A program made the translations under genes and the position numbers. From positions 62,001 to 126,000 of the forward strand of contig WSYH01001179.1 of the NCBI GenBank assembly GCA_036426205.1: a stretch of 64,000 nucleotides of DNA, written 5' to 3'. The DNA is from Ascaphus truei (Eukaryota; Chordata; Amphibia; Anura; Ascaphidae). This document shows, piece after piece, positions 11,411 to 22,426 of the stretch. The first letter of the stretch is position 1; every line of letters begins with the position of its first letter. Below the pieces are notes generated by a model. It was not told where the DNA came from, searched no databases, and worked only from the letters and a program-made list of their open reading frames with translations.

Positions 11411-11455
11411 CTTTTTGACAAAGGGACGCAGGTCCCGAAACGCGTCAAAGTAACT
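11411..11455 (+). ncRNA. Hammerhead-like motif, right PLTR arm
   Basis: The plus-strand counterpart of the 10793 motif, in the inverted arm: the same GGGAC/GTCCC stem followed by GAAACGCGTC. Retention of the motif in both arms identifies the arms as PLE pseudo-LTRs even though the 5' core residues are altered. Confidence 0.4.
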
Positions 11456-11706
11456 ATGTACTTCCTTTTGACTACCAAATAAATTGCTTTTACTTTCAAC
11501 TGGCTGCAGCCCCCATTGTTTGCTTGGCAGTGCTCCGCCATTGGAACCCTGGGACCACCTTTTCCTCGAAACCAATCAGAGGGAGCTGCCCGCCCCCTTC
11601 GTGACATCACTGGCCTTGTCGCCGGCGACGTCGCTTAAAACTAAATCTAACTTTTGCTAGTGGCGACGGCATCGGCCGCGTCGCCGTCACTATAAGCGCG
11701 GCCTAA

Positions 11707-12065
11707 GGGCTCGCTCAGACAGGCTGCTACGGCAGCTTGCTAGCATTCGCGCCCCCGCCGCTCGCTCCTGCAGCACAGCGATCTGTGCTCAAACTGCAGG
11801 AGGCAGATCGCGGCGTTTGGGGGCGTTTATGAGCGCGTCACGGAGCTGGATTGCCTTTATTGGCTGAAGAAGCTCGCGTCACGCGACTGTAGCCCAAAAT
11901 TTCAATTTGGGTTGTGCTGGCAAAATGTCGCAGCGACAACGCTGCACTTTGCCGTCGGTGGAATTTTCAGTTTGAAAACTCCCACCAGACAACCCAAATT
12001 TGCGACAGACGTGCATGCGCACATTAGTGCGCGCACGTCGCATCGCCTTCTATCTGAGCTCAGCC
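11707..12065. mobile_element. MITE, about 360 bp
   Basis: Ends GGGCTCGCTCAGACAGGC and GCCTTCTATCTGAGCTCAGCC are imperfect inverted repeats, flanked by TAA (11704-11706) and TTA. It abuts the 10177 MITE, continuing a pattern of MITEs inserting next to each other. Confidence 0.6.
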
Positions 12066-13937
12066 TTAGGCAATGAAAACACTGTTTGCAAAGCGAAAAG
12101 ACAGGGTTGCAAACCTTTCTGAGAAATGCCACTGGCCCACAAGTGGTATTTTTATTTGCTGTACACTGTATGGTGAAGGGTTAGTCACGTTTTTTTTTAC
12201 CCACCATAACTATATGTAAATTTATTTTACACAGTTCTCCCTTGAGAAATTCAAACCTTTTGTGGAGGACCACATTTGTTAACTTTCAACCTCCAATAGG
12301 CTGCAGGATAGATTTACACAGCTCTGTCTTCATGCATCATATTTATCTGTCATTAGGACTACACAACAAAAATTGCAAGCCCAGGGATACATAATGAAAG
12401 TTGCAAGGCCAGGACTAAAGCTTAAAACATACAGGTCTGATGACCAGTCTAGTATAACTAAATAACCCCAGTTTGTCAAGTGATTTAGGGCAGGTCTGAT
12501 TTTACATCCCCAAGACTAACATATTTTCTAACTAGCAAGTCACATAACAAGCAATCCACTGAAACATAATGACAATAAAATACTTGATATTGTGGATTTA
12601 AAAGTAGTCCCCAATGCATTACAGCATAGGCTAAGACCCGCTTTATAATAAAAAGGCATGGGGTCCATGGGAGTGCTGGGGGGACAACACCCTACCCTCT
12701 CTTTCCCCAATGCCAACACTTGTGCCATGACAGCTTTGCATGAACTGTTTAAGAAATGCATGTCACACCAAAAAAATCTAAAATTTACACAAAAATATTG
12801 GCATTGCCGGTAAACAATAAAGTGTTAAAAATCATGAGAACAAACATTCGTTTATATGCTATATAAGTGAATAGCAGGTCACCCTCGCTTTCAGCTCCCA
12901 GTCTAAACGTGTACTGTATGATATGACTTTTTCATATTACCTTCACAACCTGCAGCATTGCTCTAGATTAGAAGCATTCTTCCCAGCATACGGTTTATAA
13001 CCCCCTTCTGGAATTCTGTGGGTGCTGGACGCTCTGTATGTAAACCTAAATCCTGACAACAGTTTTCACCTGGAGTTCCTTACAGGTAGAAGCAGCGTTC
13101 ACTGCCTAATTTAGTAGGACAAGTGGTACGAAATCCCAGATCCACTCTTCAGCGAGGACTCTGCATGATTGGCAGTGCGACTTTCTATTGCTAAGCTTAA
13201 TCGAACGTCGCTTTCCCTGCCTCTCTGTTTTCACATTTTGCTAAACTCTATCAAGTTTACTTAAATCTTGCCCCAGCACTTGTGCAGCCATGGAAACAGA
13301 GTGCAACTCCTTCCACCCAAGCTCTGCCGGGTCCTAATGCGGTCCGGTTTCTACTTTCTGTTTGCATGTAACTGCCTCCCTACACTGGAGTGTCACCAGC
13401 GACGGGTTTTTTTGCAGACTTTTAGATGAGTTAAATGACAATGCTGGGGCAAAGCGATGTTGAAAGTGTTTGAGATACATTTACAGCATGCCCAATTAAC
13501 AGAAATTAAGTGTGACCGTAAAAAATAAGTCATACACCTGGTTTGTAAATAAAAAAAAAATTGTGGGACGGGTTGCTAGGTGTCCGGTTTTCAACCAGCA
13601 GCCCTGTATTTTGTCCTTGCATTCAGTATAAAATTAAAGGTAATACCAGTATTACGTCTTTCCGGGGGTTGTCTGATCCTGACGCGTGCTGGAAGTAATC
13701 TGGCAACACTAGTGAGGCTCCATACAACCTAGTTCCACCACACTTAAACCGCTGGAGGTAAGTATTCTGATGGCAAGAAGTTTTAAAGAGGCAATCCAAG
13801 CAGTTTTATTTTTTTTTTAAATACAGGATTGAAGCAGTGGAGCTGGACCACTTTAATTTCAGCTGCATGGTCCCCCTGCTTCCAGAGATAGTTACCTCCA
13901 TAGTGAGTGCTGGTAGCCAATCCAGGGTTCACACTAA
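12066..13937. other. No recognisable feature
   Basis: About 1.9 kb of AT-leaning sequence. Small open frames exist on both strands (for example 12540-12761 minus), but none shows a domain, splice pattern or repeat structure I can name. It could be unique intergenic or intronic host DNA. Confidence 0.45.
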
Positions 13938-14296
13938 GGCTAGGGCCATGGTCAAAAAGACCATGCTGACCCGTGCTGAGGGGAAACATTATCTCTATCA
14001 GCACGGCTTTAGACGGCGCTTCCGCAGGTGTGCAGAGGCGTGTGGAATTGCAGCCGACATCAAAATTTATGTTTTCTCACTGAGGGAAGCGCAGAGCCAG
14101 TCACTTGACCGCCAGAAGTCACTTGACCGCCAAAAGCCAACGGCAGTCCGTGACGTCGGTGCCGTGACGTGCTAGCCCCGCCTCCCGCCCAGCTCACAAA
14201 CGCGCACGCTGACGCTCATGCAGGGACAGAAAAAAGCTCCTGCTTGAGCAGGAGAGCATGAGCATCAGCGCTGTGAATGCCACCATGTCCGAGGCC
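13938..14296. mobile_element. Possible MITE, about 360 bp
   Basis: Starts GGCTAGGGCCATGGTC after TAA and ends ACCATGTCCGAGGCC before TAT. The ends are a weak inverted pair in the same style as the other MITEs here. It contains a near-perfect direct duplication of 15-17 bp around 14100-14130 (CACTTGACCGCCA). Confidence 0.45.
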
Positions 14297-15452
14297 TATG
14301 GCTGCTTTTCCTGCGGGCACATAGGAAGCCGTGACGTCATCCGATGTTCACAAGTTTGCCAATTTTGCCAATTTTATTATTTAATGGAGTCAGAAGCACA
14401 TCAAGGATTTTAATGGGGATTATATGTGTAGCGGTGGACAACTGTTGGAATTACATATTTTTTTGGAGGACTAACTATGTTCTCTATTGTAATTCTGATC
14501 ATTTAAGTGTTCATATATTCAAGGAGAAACTAAGTTATTCTAATACAAATCTAGTTGCATTGAAAATAAAAAGTAGGTCAGCCTTTACTCAATAAATGGT
14601 GAATACAGCTATCACTGTTTAGTTAAGAATGTAGACTTTTTTTGAATCCCACGGTGGAGTGTATTTAAGATACTGTTATGTTTTTGGACTTTATATAAAT
14701 ATGCAAATGTTTTTTCATAACTGTCATTATGTATTGTACTACACATCTCCATATGCTGCATACACTTTTCTTGCCTAATCTATAAAAATGTCAATTAAAA
14801 AAAATAATTAGCCAAGAAATGTACTCATTTCATTAGTGATAATATAATGATATTTGGGATCAACTATTAATTAGTATGATATTCACTGTACATGGTTTTA
14901 AGAGAGAAGCTGGCCTCTATTTATTCTTATGACAAACTTCTGCCATGATTACCTTCACCAGCCTCTGAAAAGTTAAAAATGCTACTTTGTTCTACTTTAG
15001 TCATGTCTGTGATTTGATTCTGTTTAAGCTGCAGGCCAAGCAATATCCTACATGTTTAAAAAAAAAAACCTGTATGATGTGAAAATACTTGTAGCATTAA
15101 AAAAAAACACAACTCTGAATGTCATTTTCAATGTATTATAATGTAACAAGCCTTTTGTTTTTATAGCAACCATTTAGAAAGTCACATTGACTGCTGAAAA
15201 CTCCTCTGCAGTAATTAAGGGAACCCCCGAGCCAAATCTCCGCCAATCCTTCACCAATATTTTTACCTAATATAAACCAGGTCCCTTGGAGCTGAACAGT
15301 GACCCTCAAAGCTCTGGGAACCACACAATTGCCAACATTTGATTATTTTCATTTTGCCAGTACATGCAAGGGAAAACAGAGGCATGCAGGATCATCCAAT
15401 TTGAAGGATTCTATCTCATCTGCAGATGATGTCACAGCTTTCTATTGGCGCC
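14297..15452. other. No recognisable feature
   Basis: AT-rich DNA with A-runs near 14800, 15060 and 15100. No coding, splice or terminal-repeat signal is seen. Confidence 0.45.
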
Positions 15453-15609
15453 AGAGTATGGCCGTGCGTATAGTGCCCGCGACAGGGACCAAAAACAAAC
15501 AAAATTGCCGTCGCGTGTGTGCTTATAGTAAGCGCGAAGGCGGCAATGCGACGTCGCGGACTTCGGAAGCCGGGAATATTTGATTTTCCTGATCACCCTG
15601 GCAGTGGGC
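15453..15609. mobile_element. Partial MITE of the 7667 family
   Basis: Contains GGCCGTGCGTATAGTGCC and a following CGCGAC-rich segment similar to the MITE at 7667. The 3' end is replaced by the start of the DIRS element, so the DIRS element probably inserted into it. Confidence 0.5.
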
Positions 15610-16681
15610 ACCATTGGGTTAATCCCTTCTCACTCTAGGTAGGACAGGAAGTAGACTTTTGCAGGTAGGCCATATAAGGCCCCTCCCTCTACCTGCACCT
15701 TAGTCTTTTTCCTGTCCTCACAGCTAGGAGTAGGATTTTTTATTTTCTAACAGGGCTCACCTACTGCACCTTGTGCAGATAGCCAGGGTCTCAGCCTCTC
15801 TGCCCTGAAGCTCCGCGATGCGCCCTACGGGTGGCGAGACGGAGACCCCTTAGAGTTGGGGGGGGGAACAGCTGCAGCCGCGGGCGGGGAAGCTTAGGTG
15901 CAAAGCCCGGGACCGATCGAAGGCGCACAGCAGCTGCAGCTGGGAGCCGTGGAGGCCCAGACTCACCGCATAAGCGTATGGTACGCTGCGGTAAAGTACC
16001 CAGCAGCCCGCTACAGGCGGAGGGGGGAGCAGCCATAGCTGCGAGCAGAGGAGGCTCAATCGACCGCACTAGCGTATGGAACGCGGCGGTGAACTACCCC
16101 AGTAATTCTGCTGCGAACCGAAGGAGGTTCATATTGACCGCATGTGTATCTGAGATACTGCGGTAAAAGGGTACAGTGCAGACGGCCTCTCGGGAGCGTG
16201 CGCGTCACGGCACGCCGGCAAATGCGTGCACAGACACACGAGCCGTGCACGAGCACTTGATGACGTCAGAGAAGCGACGACCACACGGTGTATGTGTGAG
16301 TGAAAGCTGCAGCATGGAACGCTCAGCAGGGAGAAGCCAAGTGCTGGATATGGATTCAAAAATGGAAACACCCAAACTTCAGTTCCCAAGACTAGGTGAG
16401 TCCTTAGTTTTAGTTCTGCATGGGAAAGAGAGATGGTATATATACATTAGGGTGTATGTTTAGTATTTATTTTGTTTTTATAAATTAGTTCGGTGGTTAC
16501 CCTCCCAGAAGCAGGATCTTCAAAGGGACGGGGGAATCCCTGCAACATAAATGAAAGGTTGCTAAGAAAACTAAATGGTGTTCAGCTTGTGAGAAACCAG
16601 CCCTAATAGGGAAGTAATTATGTGAAGATTGTCTTAAGACACCTGCAGGTGATACCAATGAACAAATGAGCATTTTCTTTA

Positions 16682-17079
16682 TTGATGAAGGAGGCTGTTA
16701 AACAGAGAGTTGATGCGGCAGTACAGCAAGCTGTTAACCCTGCGCAGGAAAGATCTAGATCCCAGACCAGTCTGGATAAGGGGAAAGTTTTTCATCATAT
16801 GGGTCTGAAATTGATTGTGTTCATGTGTCAGAGAGTGAAATGGATTCATCAGATCAAGATATTCAGGAAGGAATCTGAATTTGATGTAGAAAGGGTGGAT
16901 CCACTCATCAAAGCCATGATACAGGTTTTGGAACTGGAAGACATTGAGGAGTTAACCCACAAAAAAGATAAAAAATTTGGGGCGAGACAAAAAGTGTCCT
17001 GGCTGCTTCAAGAGTTTCTGTACTGGCCTGCTTTGACAGGCTAAGCAGGCTGCTGCTGCTACTACTACTGCTACTACTG

Positions 17080-17111
<32 letters not shown>

Positions 17112-17780
17112 ACTACTGCTGCTACTACTGCTGCTACTACTGCTACTACTGCTGCTGCTTTAAAAAGGTAGAGTCTTTACTATCCATCAAGTAGTTAAGG
17201 ACCTCATTCAGGTGGAGTTGGCGCAACCAGATGCCAGAGTATTTACGCCTAAAAGGTTGGGAAGATGTATCCATTCCCACAAGAGGAGGTAACATTTTGG
17301 GATGTCAGCCCAAAGGTGGATACTGCTATTTCCAGAATAGTAGAGAAGACCACAATTCCAATAAGGAACTTGCGTCATTGGAGGACGCTATGGATAGGAA
17401 GATGGATACGTATGGAAGAAAACATACGTTACCGCAGGAACATCCTCATACCTGCCATAGTTGCCAACATTGAAGAAGCAATACACAAAGGTGTGGAAAG
17501 AAGTGCTATTATTAAGCACTGTCCGAAGTAAAATGAGCAGCAAAATCTATGGTGCTGGCATTATCAGCAAGAAGGGCTTTATGGCTCAGACAGTGGATGG
17601 CTGACACAGCATCAAAGAACAATTTGTGTGGATTACCATTGAAGGTGAGTTCCTCTTCGGTAACAAACTGGATGCAATAATAACAAAAGCATCAGGAGGT
17701 AAGAGCATTTTTTACCTCAAGAAAAGCAGAAGATTTGGTTTCCAACAGGCTAATAGAAACCAATATAAGGAAGCAAAGGC
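16682..17780 (+). pseudogene. DIRS gag-like region
   Basis: Read in changing frames, this contains a stretch about EVTFWDVSPKVDTAISRIVE, then ANIEEAIHKGVERSAIIK, then LFGNKLDAIITKASGGKS. These match the gag-like ORF of vertebrate DIRS elements, which packages the RNA. A CTG/CTA microsatellite at 17051-17161 has expanded inside it. At least four frame shifts or stops prevent translation. The family call rests on recognising these motifs by eye. Confidence 0.6.
17051..17161 (+). repeat. CTG/CTA trinucleotide repeat
   Basis: About 37 trinucleotides mixing CTG and CTA (GCTGCTACTACTGC pattern). It lies within the decayed DIRS gag region, so it arose after or during decay. Confidence 0.9.
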
Positions 17781-17949
17781 ATATAGACCTGGCAGGTCAT
17801 CTCCAAGACAAACAACATGGAGGGACGGCCAGGACCGTTTTTTTTGTGACAGTTGCCAGTAGGAGGGTGACTGAAGCAGTTTTTCTGCAACATGGGCCCA
17901 AACGATACAGGGCAATTGGATATTACAGACCATTCATCAGGGGTACAGT

Positions 17950-19601
17950 ATAGAATTTAGAGAGATGTCAAGAAGAAATATGTTCTTAATAACATGGATA
18001 CAGTCCAAGGAGAAAAGAAGGCAGAATAATTCGGTTTTAAAGAAATTATTACAAGCAGAAGTAATAAAGAAGGTACCTCAGGAAGAGGAAGTGAAATTTC
18101 CAGAATTTTTCTAGTAAGGAAACCTACAAGGGAGTACAGAGCAATTCTAGACCTAAGAAGTGTGAACCTGATTATTGAAGAGCTACAACCAGGAGACTGG
18201 ATGGTGGCAATAAGACTTAGAAGATGCTTATCTACAGGTGCCCATAGCAAAGGGACACAAAAGATGCCTAAGGTTTACAGTAAATCAAGATCATTATTAG
18301 TACACAGCACTGCCATTTGGTCTGGCGACTTCCCCAAGGACGTTTATAAAGGTTCTAGCCCCTCTAGTGGCAGAAATGAGAAGAGGGGTAGAAATATACC
18401 CATACCTGGACGACATCCGGGTAAAATCAGGGAGTCAGGAGAAACTCCAACAAGACCAGAAGATGGTATAACCTTCCTGGAACACCACGGTTGGTTAATA
18501 AACAGAAACAAGAGCCATCTCATGCCACTCAGATGTTAAGATTTCTGGGGGTAGAATTTGATACAGCAAAAGGAGAAGTGAGACTACCAGACGCAAAGAG
18601 GCAAGACGTAGCCATGCAACAAAGAAGCTCAGGAAAGCTACCAGGACTTCAGCAGAAGAATGCATGAAGCTCATAGGGAAATTCGCTTCAACATTAAGCG
18701 TCAGAAAATGGGCAGCAATACATATGACACCAAGAATCTTGTTACACCCACACACAAAACAAGAATTAAAGTGGAGGGAAGATACCCGAAACCTGGAAAA
18801 AGGACAAAAACTACATCCAGTGCACTGGGTAAGAATTACAACAGATGCGAGCAACACAGGTCGGGGTGCCCAGATGGGAGAAACATTGGTGCAAGGAACC
18901 TGGACAAACCAGGAAAAGCATCTTCCATCAAATCTGCTGGAATTAAAAGCAGTACAAGGGCCTTAGAAACTTTCTAAGACCATATAAGAGGTGGCTGTAT
19001 AAAAATAGAATCAAACAACAGGTCAGTTGTCAAGTATATAGCCGAACAAAGAGGAACCAGGAGCAGAAAGCTGATGAACCTCACAGCAGAAATCCTCTTT
19101 TGGGCAGAGTGCCACTTGTAGGAAATTACAGCCATACATATCCCAGGACTAGAAAATGTCACAGCAGACTTTCTAAGTCGGAGCATCATACACCCAGGAG
19201 AAGGGGCATTATAGCCACAGGTGTTTCAACAACTGGTAGAGCGATGGGGTCAGCCAGACATAGATCTCATGGCGACACACCAAAACCGCAAGGTAAGGAA
19301 CTACTGTGCCAGACAGTTTCATCCAAGCGCACAGGGTACAGATGCTCTCAGTTTCAAATGGCACTTCAAGTTGGTATACCTGTTCCCTCCAATTCCCTTA
19401 ATTCCGGAAACAATCAGGAAAACAGGGAAGACCACGCAGAGGTGATATTCATAGCACCCTACTGGCCAAGAAGGCTTTGGTTCACACACTTGGTAAATAT
19501 GGCAGTAGATACACCATGGCACAGACCAGATCGCAAAGGGTTGATGCGACAGGGGTCAATATGTCATCCGAATGCCAAACAATGGGCTTGACGGCATGGC
19601 A
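17950..19601 (+). pseudogene. DIRS reverse transcriptase and RNase H region
   Basis: The polymerase part of the DIRS element. Around 18130-18200 are RAILDLRSVNLIIEEL and PGDWMVAI, the fingers/palm blocks. At about 18393-18419 the translation is IYPYLDDIR, the YLDD catalytic site. RNase H-like text follows (TTDASNTG near 18840; PGLENVTADFLSR near 19141-19180), then the DIRS linker (DLMATHQNRKV near 19260; IAPYWPRRLWF near 19450). Frames change repeatedly. The tyrosine recombinase is missing. Confidence 0.75.
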
Positions 19602-20364
19602 CGCAAATTGGACCATAGGGTGTCCCAGTTCCGGCATTGAGAACTGGGGAGTTTGGACCCACTGGACCCAACAGAACCGGATATTTTAATATGGTTGTGT
19701 TTTATCTTTAATACGGTGTCCCAAGGTATGGACAGGAACCAGAGGAAATTCCCTTGGCCATAAGGCAGCAGATGGTCAGGGAAAGCGTCCCAATGTCTAA
19801 AATTTAAGTGCTGTTCAAAGGAGTTTATCACCTACATTGTTTACAGGAGGGCGGAGATGACTCAACCCCGAGCAGTCTATAAGTGTCCCATTTAACACCT
19901 CACAACAAAGGGTATCCTGCCAGAAATTCCATTTAGTAGACTGGCTGGCATTCCTGATGCAAATGTGGGGCTGCAGAAATGAGACCCCAGAGTCCAACTG
20001 AGCATGTGCAATCTAGCAGGGGGGCATGTATCAAAATGTGTTCCCACGTTAGAGAGTGGCTACAGGTAATTACTGACCAATCACCTGTATTTAATGTTTA
20101 GGATAGGGTTACAAAAGGTATATAATCTGTGGTCAACCCTTTGTCCTGTGTACTTCTATACCATCTTGATTGATGAGAGAAATGCTATGCAACATACTTC
20201 TCATTCCCCATCCCCCAAAGTAAGTGTACTTCTTTCCTGTTACTGTACTATATTGTGTGTTCAACTATCCAAAGGAATAAATATACTTTATTATATCTAA
20301 ACCTCGTTCAGTTCAAACCCAGTTATTTGGTGTAAATTACAACCTGTCATAAGCTATCGTCACA
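19602..20364 (+). mobile_element. Gypsy 5' LTR, 5'-truncated
   Basis: Matches 26448-27208 of the 3' LTR over 763 bp and ends ATCGTCACA just before the primer site. The first ~1.2 kb of the LTR, including U3, is missing because the sequence changes to DIRS at 19601. Its poly(A) region AATAAATATAC is at about 20276. Without U3 this copy lacks its own promoter region. Confidence 0.85.
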
Positions 20365-20380
20365 GGCTTGTAAATTAACT

Positions 20381-20403
20381 TGTGGCAGCGGTGGGATTGA
20401 ACT
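20381..20403 (+). other. Primer binding site, tRNA-Leu type
   Basis: TGTGGCAGCGGTGGGATT followed by GAAC complements the 3' end of a vertebrate leucine tRNA, with one mismatch near the CCA end and one missing base. It starts 16 nt after the LTR, a slightly long gap. Confidence 0.65.
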
Positions 20404-20552
20404 GGACCTGGATTACAGTATTCTGCGGGGTACTGTGATCCAGTGGGAACTTGATGGTAATTGCAAGTTCCTGGGACTAAAGATATTGAACACTTGGTAG
20501 TGCAACAAGTAACGCAAGTTGTCACACCACCTCACTGCTGCGACCCAGAACC

Positions 20553-21920
20553 ATGAGTGAAGCGGAAAACTCCTACTACCTAAGGACTGGAACTCAGCTA
20601 AAAGACAAGTGCCGTGAATATGGACTGGAATATGAGAACCAGGAGGTCTCAGACATGATCGCCGCAATCACGGAATATGAAGCCGAGCTTGCAGAGTCTC
20701 AGGATACGGCTCAGCTTGCCCTTGTACAGCCGCCCGGAGATCAGGGACTGAACCCAGTGCTGGGGCGGCAGAATCCCGGGGAGGGGACAAGTGCACCTCC
20801 CGGGACCAGTGCAACAGGAAGGGCACTGATGGCTGCGGCCACCAGTCCGTTTACCCCTGAAATGTTGGCACTGATTATGACGTGGGGAGACTGAGGGACA
20901 GTGGAGGAGCGGCAAAAGTTTATCTCTATGGCAGTGAACAGACCCGCTTATTGCCCCCCGGTCCAACCCCGCAAAGATGAACTCCAACTGGACAAGCACA
21001 GTCTCACCAAGTACGTGGAAGGCACTGATCAGATCGACAGTTTTTTAAAGAACTTTGAAATGCAGTGCCGGTGGTACGGGGTGCTTCCCCAGCATAGGGT
21101 TGCACGCTTGGACCCGCTACTCTCCGGCTTGGCTCAGCAGACAATGATGGCGCTTCCAGAGGAGTATGCTGATGATTATGACCACCTGAAAGAACTATTG
21201 CTATTTCAGCACGGTTTTACCCCTGAAGCTTACTGGGGTCAATTCCGGCTGGAGGAGAGGCAACCTCAGGAGACCTATGTCACCTATGTGACCCGCATGG
21301 CTTTATACAGGATCCGCTGGGTGGAGGGCTATGAGGCCAGGACTTACCAACGCGTGCTGGACCTCATCTTTCAGGAGCAGCTCATGCAGCAGTGCCCGCC
21401 GGCGGTGAGGGCTTGGGTGTATGACAAAAAGCCCAAGACTTACACAGAGGCGGCGAGGCTTGCAGATGACTATGTGGTCAGCAGATCCCAAATGACCGCC
21501 AAGGCATCAGCCAAAGGAGCGGCAGCGCCGGCGCTGGCCAAGAAATCTGCTAGTACCCCACAATGGACTCAGAAGCCGCCTGCGGGCAGCAGTTCACAGA
21601 AGGCGGGAGAGCTCCGGCATGAGCGCCGGTGCTACAACTGTAACATCACTGGTCACCTCAGACCAGATTGCCCGGAACCCCTGCGTTCTAACAGACTCCA
21701 TCAGGAGCTACGCACCCCAGCTGCGAAGCCGGTAGCCCGCGTGCGGGTGGCTTCCACCAAGACCATGACCAGTCATGGAAACAACTCCCAGCGAGATGTC
21801 CCATGTCACCCCTATCCCGGTTTCATCGGTGCCTACAGCCAGGAGCGGAGGACATCTCAGCGCAGACCTGCAGCAGACGGATGGCCGGAGCAAGCATCTC
21901 ACCCCGGTCACAGTCGGTGA
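20553..21920 (+). pseudogene. Gypsy gag with CCHC knuckle
   Basis: One frame from ATG 20553 to the stop at 21918-21920, about 455 codons, interrupted only by an in-frame TGA at 20892-20894. It would form the capsid and bind genomic RNA. Residues up to about 110 are acidic and probably coiled. The capsid-like middle contains FQHGFTPEAYWGQFRLEERQ. Near 21630-21675 is the zinc knuckle CYNCNITGHLRPDC (CX2CX4HX4C). Protease follows in the +1 frame with overlap, as usual for expression by frameshifting. Confidence 0.85.
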
Positions 21921-22201
21921 CCGGCAAGCAGTCGGCTTGCTGGATTCAGGAGCTGCAGTGACCCTGGTCCGACCTGATATGGTCCGGCCAGAGGAATTGC
22001 TCCCAGGCCCTGGGATGCAGATCACTGTGGCCGACGGAGAGCCACGTTTCTAGCAGGTGGCCCGAATCTTTTTGGATTGGGGGGAGGGCAAGGGTGTGCG
22101 GGAGGTGGGTGTTTTACCCGGTTTGGATGCTGAAATTCTTTTGGGCAACGACATGGGACCGATAATCTGCACCTATGACCGTGTGCCCAGCCCGCCATTG
22201 T
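21775..22201 (+). pseudogene. Gypsy aspartic protease
   Basis: In the +1 frame relative to gag and overlapping its end. The active-site block is LLDSGAAVTLV near 21937-21969, and the second conserved block ILLGNDMG is near 22135-22158, a distance typical of retroelement proteases. The enzyme would cleave the polyprotein. An in-frame TAG at 22051-22053 separates the two blocks, so this copy is dead. Confidence 0.75.
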
Positions 22202-22426
22202 GACGGCAGTTACCCGGAGCAAGACAGCGGCAATGCCGGTAGCGGCCACTCCAGTCCCCCAGCCTTTCGGACCAACGATAGCGGAGGGCGCAGAGGAGCC
22301 CGGGGAGGTAAGCAGGATCAGTTGCAACCACAGGCTGACTTACTGTTCCCTCTCACCCTTCCCCATTCCCCTGACAATGACATGACTGGGGGGTGGCCAG
22401 ACTGAGGAGCCCAGTTTAGGGAGGCA

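Larger units (their letters stand above)
10352..11564 (+). mobile_element. Penelope-like element with inverted PLTR arms
   Basis: A 1.2-kb insertion bounded by a 13-14-bp target duplication. Arms of 226 bp at 10681-10907 and 11341-11566 are inverted copies of each other. Between them is a fragment of Penelope-type reverse transcriptase. Inverted pseudo-LTRs and 5' truncation are usual for Penelope-like elements. Each arm contains a degenerate hammerhead-like motif. The element is badly truncated and cannot be active by itself. Confidence 0.7.
10177..11703. mobile_element. MITE split by a Penelope-like insertion
   Basis: The outer ends GGCTGCGCTTATAGTG and CACTATAAGCGCGGCC are inverted repeats of the 7667 MITE family, bounded by TTA and TAA. 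The MITE itself is only about 300 bp (10177-10351 and 11565-11703). The rest is an insertion flanked by a ~13-bp duplication of MITE sequence, CTCGAAACCAATCA, at 10338-10351 and 11565-11578. This shows that the Penelope-like element arrived after the MITE. Confidence 0.75.
15610..19601 (+). mobile_element. DIRS-like retrotransposon, 3'-truncated
   Basis: A 4-kb relic of a tyrosine-recombinase retrotransposon. It has a GC-rich leader with TATAAGG near 15674, a gag-like region (16682-17780), RT (about 17950-18540) and RNase H/linker (18541-19601). The recombinase that should follow is absent: at 19601 the sequence passes into the middle of a gypsy LTR. Stops and frame shifts run through every domain. 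No right-hand terminal repeat or internal complementary region survives in the window. Confidence 0.75.

Noticed and set aside
15791..16260. ORFs in the GC-rich DIRS leader
   Set aside because: Overlapping frames on both strands with no conserved motif; the region is the non-coding leader of the element.
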